A DNA stretch of 9,835 bases from JBBQHX01 sp038324385 (lineage in GTDB: Bacteria > Gemmatimonadota > Gemmatimonadetes > Gemmatimonadales > Gemmatimonadaceae), in the NCBI GenBank assembly GCA_038324385.1, contig JBBQHX010000128.1:1-9835 (forward strand). Direction: 5' to 3'. Under the pieces are notes generated by a model that saw only the letters and a list, made by a program, of their open reading frames with translations, ran no database searches and was not told the origin of the DNA. Position numbers and translations under genes: made by a program. Positions 1 to 6,240 of this stretch are shown here, piece by piece; the first letter of the stretch is position 1; each line of letters begins with the position of its first letter.

Positions 1-1138
1 CGACGATTGGCGTCGCGAACAGGTTGGCCACCGGACCGATGGCCGACACTCGGCCGAAGTGCCACGCCACGATCGGGGCGGTGCCGACCGTGGCGGCGAG
101 CGAGGCGAGGAGCGCGCTCGCGAGGGCGAGGCGCCACCCGCGAAGACTGGGCTTGAGCCAGCGCCGTCGGACGGAGCCCGCCGCGACCAGTGTCGCCATT
201 CCCGCCGCACTGAGTTGCCAGCCGATGTTGGCGATCGCGCGCGGATCGGCGAGCAGCGGGACGGTGACACCGACCGCCAGCACCGCCCACGGGGAGGTCG
301 GCCGCTGGAGAAGTCGTGAGGCGAGCAGCGCGCCGAGCATGACCACCGCGCGCGTGGCCGGTGGCGGGGCGCCGAGGAGGAGCACGTAGAATCCGGCGCC
401 CAGCCCGCCCGCCACGGCCGCCGCCCGCGTCGGTGCGCGGGCCAAGAGCGCCAACATCTCGAGCGCGGCCGCGACCACCCCCACGTGTAGCCCGGAGATC
501 GACAACGCGTGTACGAGTCCCGCGTCCGCGAACTGGTCGCGCAGTTCGCGCGGGATCTCGCCCTGTGCGGCGACCACGAGCGCGAGCACCATCGGCGCGT
601 CCTCGCCGAACCGACGTTCGATCGTGCGTGCCGCACTGGCGCGCCAGGCGGCACGCCAGTCTCGCTGCGGCAGCGGCGCGACGGCGGCGTCGTCGATGCG
701 GAGCGATGTGCGGCCGTAGCGCCGCAGCACCGTTACCGCGCCCCGCGCGGCGACCCACGACCCCGCCGGCGCACTCCCCTCGCGCACGGCGACGCGCGCG
801 CGAACGGAGCACCCGCCCGGCAGATCGGCCATGCCGGTGACCGAGGTGCCGCTGACGACCGAGTCAGTGACCAGCACCCGGACGGGTGCGTCGCTGGCGG
901 CCTGCGCGGCGCACGACCGGTCGCGGGCGCGCACGTCGAGTGCGGCCACGATCCCCACCGCGAACAGCATCGCGGCCGCCACCGGCGACGAGGCGCGGGC
1001 AGTGCCCTGGAGGTGCCGCCATCCAAAGACGCCGGCGAGCAGTGCGACCGCGGCCGCCAGCGGCGCCAGCGCGGGGCGGAGCGTCGCGGCGGCGAGACCG
1101 CAGCCGTAGGCGAGCGCGGCGAGGCAGACGAGTGGCAC
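1..1138 (-). CDS. comEC: ComEC/Rec2-family DNA uptake channel, N-terminal part (truncated by window edge)
   Basis: This is the inner-membrane channel protein that carries single-stranded DNA into the cytoplasm during natural transformation. The 379 visible residues begin with hydrophobic segments (about 3-19, 24-38 and 54-67). A soluble stretch follows (about 70-175), matching the N-terminal domain of the family. The Competence membrane domain then starts near residue 180. The family hallmark HALSISGLHVG is at 210-220, NIGWQLSAAG at 304-313 and PVANLFATPIV at 369-379. Family members usually have 700-800 residues, so the rest of the membrane domain and any C-terminal metallo-beta-lactamase-like domain lie beyond the left edge. 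GTG at 1136-1138 is the first in-frame ATG, GTG or TTG after the miaB stop, which is in the same frame. A purine-rich GGGGGA lies about 18 bases upstream, too far for a normal ribosome-binding site, so the start is the least certain part. Whether transformation works in this organism cannot be judged from this gene alone. Confidence 0.9.
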   Translation of the reverse strand, partial: MPLVCLAALAYGCGLAAATLRPALAPLAAAVALLAGVFGWRHLQGTARASSPVAAAMLFAVGIVAALDVRARDRSCAAQAASDAPVRVLVTDSVVSGTSVTGMADLPGGCSVRARVAVREGSAPAGSWVAARGAVTVLRRYGRTSLRIDDAAVAPLPQRDWRAAWRASAARTIERRFGEDAPMVLALVVAAQGEIPRELRDQFADAGLVHALSISGLHVGVVAAALEMLALLARAPTRAAAVAGGLGAGFYVLLLGAPPPATRAVVMLGALLASRLLQRPTSPWAVLAVGVTVPLLADPRAIANIGWQLSAAGMATLVAAGSVRRRWLKPSLRGWRLALASALLASLAATVGTAPIVAWHFGRVSAIGPVANLFATPIV

Positions 1139-1179
1139 GGCGCGATGATGTCGTGTTCCCCCGCGCGTCGGGTGCCGAA

Positions 1180-1221
1180 CGACCGCGGGGCGGTGCGCAA
1201 CTGCGCACCGCCCCGCGGTCG
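1180..1221 (-). terminator. 20-bp perfect inverted repeat between miaB and comEC (possible terminator or attenuator)
   Basis: Bases 1180-1199 are the exact reverse complement of 1202-1221, with only two bases between them. As RNA this makes a stem of about 19 bp capped by an AGUU-type tetraloop, almost all G-C. It starts 19 bases after the miaB stop codon and ends 41 bases before the comEC GTG. The position suits a terminator for the upstream gene run. However, on the minus strand the stem is followed by TTCGGCAC rather than a run of T, so it is not a canonical intrinsic terminator. It could instead be a partial terminator or attenuator that lowers comEC expression, an RNA 3'-end stabiliser, or a DNA palindrome bound by a protein. 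Confidence 0.5.
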
Positions 1222-1240
1222 GCTCCTCGTCTGACGCGGG

Positions 1241-2623
1241 CTAGCCAGCCATGGGAAGCATCTGGCGATCGCGTACGACCTGGCCGGTGAACGTCGAGCC
1301 GGTGGTTCCCGTGAGCTCCACGGTCAGATACTGGCCGATCAGCGATTCCTCGCCCGGCACGAGCACGGTCTTGAAGTCGCGCGACCGGGCCTGGAGGAGT
1401 TCGCCGCGCCGGGCCGCCTTCTCCACCAGCACCTCACGACGCTCGCCGAGCGCGCCCATGTTGCGCTCGCGCGAGATGCCGCGGACCGTGGCGATCAGTC
1501 GCGCCAGCCGCTCGCTCGCGACCTCGTCAGGCACGGTCAGGTCGGCCGGGAGTCTCGTCGCGGGCGTGCCCTCGCGCATCGAGAACTTGAAGGTGTAGGC
1601 ATCGTCGAACCCCACCGCCTCGACGGCCGAGATCGTCTCCTCGAATTCGTCGTCCGTCTCGCCGGGAAAGCCGACGATGATGTCGGTGGTAAACGAGAGA
1701 CCGGGGATCGCCGCGCGCAGTCGGGCGACGCAGTCGAGGTAGCCCTCCCGCGTGTAGCGCCGCAGCATGCGCTTGAGCGTCCGCGTCGACCCCGATTGCA
1801 TCGGCAGGTGCACGTGCTCGCACACGGTCGGGACGGTGGCCATCGCCTCGATCACGCGCTCGCTGAAATCGTTGGGATGCGGACTGGTGAAGCGCACCCG
1901 ACGAATTCCAGGCACGGCGCCCACCGCGCGCAACAGATCGGCGAAGTCGTGCGTGCCGTCGTTGTACGAGTTGACCGTCTGGCCCAGCAGCACGATCTCG
2001 CTCAAGCCGTCGGCGACGATCCCTTCCGTCTCGCGCACGACGTCGTCGAGCCGGCGGCTGCGCTCCGACCCGCGCGTGTAGGGTACGATGCAGTAGGTGC
2101 AGCGGTAGTCGCAACCACGTTGCACCGGCACCCACGCCTTCACCCCGTCGAAGCGGCGCGGCGTGAAGTCTTCATAGTGCTCTTCGAGATCGAACGAGGT
2201 CGCGATCGCCCGCTCGCCGCCGCGGGCCTTCTCCACCAGTTCGGGGAGGGCGCGATAGCCGTCGGGCCCGATGACGAGGCTGACATGCTTCGCCTGCTCG
2301 AGCAGCCGCGGCCCGAGCCGCTGCGCCATGCACCCCGTAACGCCGACGATGGTGCGCGGATTCATGTGGCGCTTGAGTTCACCCAGCCGCCCGATCACGC
2401 GCTGCTCGGCGTGATCCCGAATGGCGCAGGTGTTGACGAGGATGACGTCCGCCCCGTCAGGCACGGGCACGACGCGGTAGCCTGACGCGGCGAGCTTCCC
2501 GAGCATCAGCTCCGAGTCGGACACATTCATCTGGCAGCCGTACGTCTCCACATAGACGGTCGGCTGCGCCAGGTCGAAGCCGGCGCTGGCAATGTGCGGC
2601 GCGGCGGGCGCTGGTGCGGTCAT
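1241..2623 (-). CDS. miaB: tRNA-2-methylthio-N6-dimethylallyladenosine synthase MiaB
   Basis: This radical-SAM enzyme with two iron-sulfur clusters adds the methylthio group to i6A at position 37 of tRNAs reading UNN codons, giving ms2i6A. The product has 460 residues, close to E. coli MiaB (474). The N-terminal UPF0004 domain has the motif ETYGCQMN and the three cluster-binding cysteines C30, C66 and C98. The radical-SAM core opens with RGCDYRCTYC, where C171, C175 and C178 bind the SAM-associated cluster. PYTRGSERSR follows at once, as in true MiaB. The last 65 or so residues fit a TRAM RNA-binding domain. The ATG overlaps the TGA of mtaB in an ATGA (2620-2623), and the Shine-Dalgarno sequence is poor, so translation is probably coupled. 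TAG at 1241-1243 ends the gene. MiaB is separated from its paralogues MtaB and RimO by the ETYGCQMN and NTCAIRDHAE signatures. Confidence 0.97.
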   Translation of the reverse strand: MTAPAPAAPHIASAGFDLAQPTVYVETYGCQMNVSDSELMLGKLAASGYRVVPVPDGADVILVNTCAIRDHAEQRVIGRLGELKRHMNPRTIVGVTGCMAQRLGPRLLEQAKHVSLVIGPDGYRALPELVEKARGGERAIATSFDLEEHYEDFTPRRFDGVKAWVPVQRGCDYRCTYCIVPYTRGSERSRRLDDVVRETEGIVADGLSEIVLLGQTVNSYNDGTHDFADLLRAVGAVPGIRRVRFTSPHPNDFSERVIEAMATVPTVCEHVHLPMQSGSTRTLKRMLRRYTREGYLDCVARLRAAIPGLSFTTDIIVGFPGETDDEFEETISAVEAVGFDDAYTFKFSMREGTPATRLPADLTVPDEVASERLARLIATVRGISRERNMGALGERREVLVEKAARRGELLQARSRDFKTVLVPGEESLIGQYLTVELTGTTGSTFTGQVVRDRQMLPMAG

Positions 2624-3921
2624 GCGAGGTCCTGGTCCAACGGATGGGCGACGAGTCCCGGCTCGTGCAGCGTGAGGCGCGCGCGGACGCGGGAGCCGCG
2701 CGGCACGGTGGGGTCGGCGAGAGTCACCGAAAGATAATCTTCGGTGATCCCATCGCGCCGCGGGGCCGCGCCGATCGCCACGACGTCGGCGTGCTGCCCG
2801 TCGCGACTCGCGCGATACGCCCGGCTCTTCCGCTCGGCCAGCGCGCGGAGTTCGGCGGCACGCCGTTTCACGACGTCGCCCGGTATGTGATCGGGGAGCC
2901 GTGCCGCCGGCGTGCCGGGGCGAAGGGAGAACGGGAACACATGCAGGTACGTGAATGGGAGTGCGTCCACGAGCGCGAGCGTTTCGGCGTGGTCCGCCTC
3001 GGTCTCACCCGGAAATCCGGCGATCACGTCGGCGCCCAGCCCGAAGACGGTGCGCTCCGCGACCAGCGCCTCGATCGCCGACGCGTACGACCGCGCCGTG
3101 TACCAGTGGCGCCCCATCCGCCGAAGTGTCCGATCCGACCCGGATTGCAGCGGCGCATGCAGGTGCGGCGCGACCCGGTCGGGGCGGTCACGCATGAGCG
3201 CGCGTATGGCTGGATCGACTTCCGTGGCTTCCAGCGACGAGAGGCGGAAGCGCACGTCCGGAACCTCGGCCACGAGGCTACCGAGCAGCTCGCCGAGCGA
3301 GGAGCCGCAGTCGAGGCCGTAGCTGCCGATGTGCACGCCGGTGATTCCAACTTCGGGGTGCCGGTCGGCGAGCCGAGCGGCTTCGTCGATCAACTCGGAG
3401 AGGGAACGCGACCGGTTGGCGCCGCGGGCGACGGTGGTCGCGCAGAAGGTGCAGTGCTCGTCGCAACCGTCCTGCACACGCAGCAGGGCGCGGACAGATC
3501 GCTGGCCGCCCACACCATCGCGGGGCGCCGCAGGCAGGGCGAGCAGCGCTGCGACGGCATCGACATCGGCGCCGTCGACGATGTCCGGGAGCGTGGGCAG
3601 CGCGCGCAGGGTGCGGCGATCAGCAGACGTGGTACACCCCATGACCACCGATCGCACCGACGGATTGGCCCGCGTCGCCCCGCGTACGGCCCGCCTCACG
3701 TCGGCGGCGGCGGCGGCGGTCACGGTACAGGCGTTGAACACCGCGACGTCTGCCTCGTCAGGCGAGGCGACCACGGTCAGTCCGGCCCCTTCCAGGCGCG
3801 CCCGCAGCAGGTCGGAATCGTATTGATTCGCCCGGCAGCCGAAGGTGCGCAGATAGACGCGACGAGCGATGGGCGCGGGCGTCGCCGCGCCCGCCGGCAC
3901 ACTGGGGTCGCGAGCGGGCAT
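2620..3921 (-). CDS. mtaB: tRNA (N6-threonylcarbamoyladenosine-37) methylthiotransferase, MtaB-like
   Basis: This paralogue of MiaB is predicted to convert t6A37 to ms2t6A37 in tRNAs reading ANN codons. It has 433 residues. The N-terminal UPF0004 domain carries TFGCRANQYDSD and cysteines C29, C65 (NACTVT) and C96 (MGCTTSAD). The pattern GC(K/R)xNQY with CTVT is typical of the MtaB branch rather than MiaB or RimO. The radical-SAM motif is GCDEHCTFC with C153, C157 and C160. It is followed by ATTVARG, where most relatives have IIPY(A/G)RG, a small local oddity. The C-terminal 55 or so residues look like a short TRAM-type domain. The chosen ATG (3919-3921) shares one base with the kinase stop (TGATG), and an in-frame GTG lies directly before it. 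The frame stays open to about 4350, but that extension lies inside the kinase gene and reads as shadow sequence. Confidence 0.92.
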   Translation of the reverse strand: MPARDPSVPAGAATPAPIARRVYLRTFGCRANQYDSDLLRARLEGAGLTVVASPDEADVAVFNACTVTAAAAADVRRAVRGATRANPSVRSVVMGCTTSADRRTLRALPTLPDIVDGADVDAVAALLALPAAPRDGVGGQRSVRALLRVQDGCDEHCTFCATTVARGANRSRSLSELIDEAARLADRHPEVGITGVHIGSYGLDCGSSLGELLGSLVAEVPDVRFRLSSLEATEVDPAIRALMRDRPDRVAPHLHAPLQSGSDRTLRRMGRHWYTARSYASAIEALVAERTVFGLGADVIAGFPGETEADHAETLALVDALPFTYLHVFPFSLRPGTPAARLPDHIPGDVVKRRAAELRALAERKSRAYRASRDGQHADVVAIGAAPRRDGITEDYLSVTLADPTVPRGSRVRARLTLHEPGLVAHPLDQDLA

Positions 3922-5078
3922 CACGGGACCAGCAGCCGCGGACTTAACGGCAGGTGGACGTAGAACGCACTCCCCGCGCCGACGCGGCTGGCCGCCCAGA
4001 TCCGACCGCCGTGAGCGTCCACGACGAGCTTGCAGAATGCCAGGCCGAGCCCTGAACTCCGCACGCGCGGCGCGTGAGGCGACCGCACGGTCTCGAACTT
4101 CCGGAAGATCAGCTCGAGGTATTCCGGCGGAATCCCCGGTCCGTTGTCCTCGACGGCGAACAGGACGCCGTCGTCGGCGCGGCGGGCGGCGAAGCGCAGG
4201 TTGACCGGATGCCCCGAATGCACGATCGCGTTCTGCACGAGATTCGAGAACACGCGCTTGAGCAGCGGCAGATCCGCCGCGAATCCGGGCGCGTCGCGCT
4301 CCACCTCGATCGCCACCTGCGTGCCGGCCTGACGCAGCCGCGGTTCCCATTCCCGCGTCAACTCCTCGAGGAAGCGTTGCGGGGTGAGCGGCGCCGGATC
4401 GAGCGTGAGCGCGCTCTCCTCGATCCGCGCGATCTCCAGCAGATCACCGATCAGATCGAGCAGGTCGTGCGACCGCGTCTCGGCCTCACCGAGGGCGACC
4501 GTCTGCTCGAGGGTGACGGGACCAAAGTCGGCATCCTTGAGCATCTCGAGCGTGGCGAGCACGGCGGCGAGCGGCGTCTTGAGGTCGTGGACGATCATCT
4601 TCATCAGATCGTCCTTGAGCTTCTCCAGCTCGCGAAGCTTGCGAAGGCTCTCCTCGAGCGCGTCGGTCGCGGCCTTGAGCCGGATGAGCGAGCGCACGCG
4701 CGCGCCGAGTACGAGGCGGTTGTGCGGCTTCGTGAGAAAGTCGTCTCCCCCGGCCTCGATTGCGCGGACGCGGTCGCTGGTGTCGTTGAGCGCGGTCACG
4801 AAAATCACCGGGATGCGCTCGGTTCGCGGATCGCGCTTGATCCGCCGGCACACCTCGAACCCCGTCTGCCGCTCGTCCACGCCCAGGTCGCCGCTGGGCA
4901 TCGAGACGTCGAGGATGCACAGGTCGGGCATGTGGCGCCGACAGGCCGCGAGCGCGCTGGGCCCGTCGAGCGCGGGCACGGTGCGATAGCCTAACGCGTG
5001 TAGCTGATCCTGCAACAGTTCGACGTTCGCCGCGACGTCGTCGGCGATGAGGATCAGGGGCGCGGCGGCCGCTGTCAT
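3921..5078 (-). CDS. Soluble hybrid signalling protein: N-terminal receiver domain plus histidine kinase
   Basis: The protein has 385 residues and no membrane segment or signal peptide, so it should be a cytoplasmic two-component protein. The receiver domain (about 7-130) has acidic pocket residues D13 and D14, phospho-acceptor D57, T95 and K117, all intact. Between D57 and the conserved GFEVCRRIK the loop is about eight residues longer than usual (MPSGDLGVDERQTGFE). A helical linker, probably coiled coil (136-160), leads into HisKA with phospho-acceptor H164 in VHDLKTP. The ATPase domain has the N box around N283, DNGPGI at 311-316, an F box near 325-328 and SSGLGLAF at 341-348. It is predicted to be catalytically complete and controlled by phosphorylation of its own receiver domain. 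No output regulator is visible nearby. ATG at 5076-5078 is chosen because it starts just ahead of the receiver fold, 16 bases after the barrel gene. No convincing Shine-Dalgarno is seen. Confidence 0.92.
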   Translation of the reverse strand: MTAAAAPLILIADDVAANVELLQDQLHALGYRTVPALDGPSALAACRRHMPDLCILDVSMPSGDLGVDERQTGFEVCRRIKRDPRTERIPVIFVTALNDTSDRVRAIEAGGDDFLTKPHNRLVLGARVRSLIRLKAATDALEESLRKLRELEKLKDDLMKMIVHDLKTPLAAVLATLEMLKDADFGPVTLEQTVALGEAETRSHDLLDLIGDLLEIARIEESALTLDPAPLTPQRFLEELTREWEPRLRQAGTQVAIEVERDAPGFAADLPLLKRVFSNLVQNAIVHSGHPVNLRFAARRADDGVLFAVEDNGPGIPPEYLELIFRKFETVRSPHAPRVRSSGLGLAFCKLVVDAHGGRIWAASRVGAGSAFYVHLPLSPRLLVP

Positions 5079-5094
5079 CCGAGCGTCCGGTGCG

Positions 5095-6240
5095 TCACGG
5101 ACGGACGACCAGGCCGACGGTGGCGATCCACGAACGCTCGCTGGCGCCGGCAACACCGCTCCGCGAGGCGCGGCCCGCTCCGAGATCGAGCAGGATCCGC
5201 CCCTGTGACAGCGGAATGCCCAGCCCACCGGTGAACGTCGTCTCACTGATCTCGTTGCCGGCGATCGCGAACGGGAGCGTGCGCCACCGCGCCCCTGCCC
5301 GCAAGACGATGCCCTGGCCGAACAGCACCGGGCCGTCCACGTCCGTGCCGACCGAGTATTCCAACGCGTCGCGCGCGTCGAGCGTCGATGGCGTGACACC
5401 CTCACGCTCGGCGAACCCGTTCAGGTCCGACCAGCGCTCCCACCCCGCACGCACCGAGAACAGCGCACCAGGGATCTGATACCGGGCCGCGACGCTCGCC
5501 CGCGACGGCACCGTGGCCTCGGCGACGAGCGAATCATTGCTTTCGGCGTCCATTGCGAGGCCGAAGCGACCGCTCGCGGCCAGCATGAGGCGTGCGTTCG
5601 GCTGCACGATCACGCCTCCGGACACGGCCGTCCCAGCGAAGTCCACGGTGCCGCGCCGCTCGAACGTGCCGAATCCGGGCGCATCGATGAACGTGCGTAT
5701 CAGGGACAGGCGATTCTCCCCCGTGAACACGTGACCGCCGACTCCGACGGTGACGCGCGGCCCCAACCGCCACGACCCGGCAACCCGGAAATCACTGATC
5801 GCACCTTCGGCGACCGTGCGATCCTCCACCGTCACGGGCGCGCCATCGAGAATCAGCGAGGCTTCGCTGACCGTCCCCCAACTCCGCTCTAAAAACGTCG
5901 AGACTCCGAGGCCGACGGAAAACCGTGGCGAGAGCGGGAGGACCGCACCAGCCAGCGGAAAGCGCGGAATCACCGAGGTTCCCTCCACGCCGCCGACCGT
6001 CGTCAGACGCGACTCGACGGTCGACTGGGCATAGATCTCGAGTGTCCCCGTCTGTCCAAGCGCGGCCGGATTGATCATCGACGCGGCGTCGAAGTCGCCG
6101 AACGACCCACCGGTACTGAAGCTCCGGGTACTCAGGCCCCCTGTCGGATAGCCGAGTCCCTGCGAACCGAGTGTGCCCTGCGCATCCGCGACGGACGTGG
6201 TGACCGCGCCGAGGGCGAGAGCGAGAATGGCGGTTCGCAT
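5095..6240 (-). CDS. Outer-membrane beta-barrel protein, PorV/FadL-like (function unknown)
   Basis: The 381-residue product begins with a clear signal peptide (1-20) ending in ADA before Q21. The mature N-terminus contains GLGYPTGGLSTRSF (28-41) and INPAALG (56-62). These resemble the start of PorV/FadL-type barrels, where a conserved NPAAL segment begins the first strands. The rest is made of alternating hydrophobic and polar beta stretches rich in Gly, Arg and Thr, without cysteines, ending in the hydrophobic stretch VGLVV plus RP. PorV itself is a barrel of the type IX secretion system, and FadL moves hydrophobic compounds. The sequence does not decide between these or a structural role. 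The start codon overlaps the lipoprotein stop by one base (TGATG), with no visible Shine-Dalgarno, so it is probably made together with the lipoprotein. The barrel assignment is fairly safe, the family name less so. Confidence 0.72.
   Translation of the reverse strand: MRTAILALALGAVTTSVADAQGTLGSQGLGYPTGGLSTRSFSTGGSFGDFDAASMINPAALGQTGTLEIYAQSTVESRLTTVGGVEGTSVIPRFPLAGAVLPLSPRFSVGLGVSTFLERSWGTVSEASLILDGAPVTVEDRTVAEGAISDFRVAGSWRLGPRVTVGVGGHVFTGENRLSLIRTFIDAPGFGTFERRGTVDFAGTAVSGGVIVQPNARLMLAASGRFGLAMDAESNDSLVAEATVPSRASVAARYQIPGALFSVRAGWERWSDLNGFAEREGVTPSTLDARDALEYSVGTDVDGPVLFGQGIVLRAGARWRTLPFAIAGNEISETTFTGGLGIPLSQGRILLDLGAGRASRSGVAGASERSWIATVGLVVRP

Noticed and set aside
1139..1243. Stop-codon readthrough from miaB into comEC in the same frame, stimulated by the hairpin
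   Set aside because: The frames do match and no further stop intervenes, but a one-in-three frame match is expected by chance, the two products have unrelated locations, and no known readthrough signal follows the TAG.
361..1290. Several plus-strand and alternative minus-strand frames across the comEC region
   Set aside because: Only the frame with codons ending at 1138 encodes hydrophobic segments and the HALSISGLHVG motif. The others are Arg/Ala/Pro-rich shadows.
2614..3963. 449-residue open frame on the plus strand opposite mtaB
   Set aside because: It is antisense to a gene with intact iron-sulfur motifs. Its protein is rich in Arg, Gly and Ala with no recognisable domain, as expected from GC-rich shadow frames.
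3922..4350. N-terminal extension of MtaB by about 143 residues
   Set aside because: It would overlap the ATPase domain of the kinase, reads as Arg/Ala-rich shadow sequence, and is absent from the family, whose members begin just before the first cysteine motif.
4074..4994. 306-residue open frame on the plus strand opposite the histidine kinase
   Set aside because: The opposite strand encodes a complete receiver-kinase with all catalytic motifs. This frame has charged low-information composition and no ribosome-binding site of note.
5079..5405. N-terminal extension of the receiver-kinase by 109 residues
   Set aside because: It overlaps the 3' end of the barrel gene in another frame and has no domain character. 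The receiver fold begins right after the ATG at 5078.
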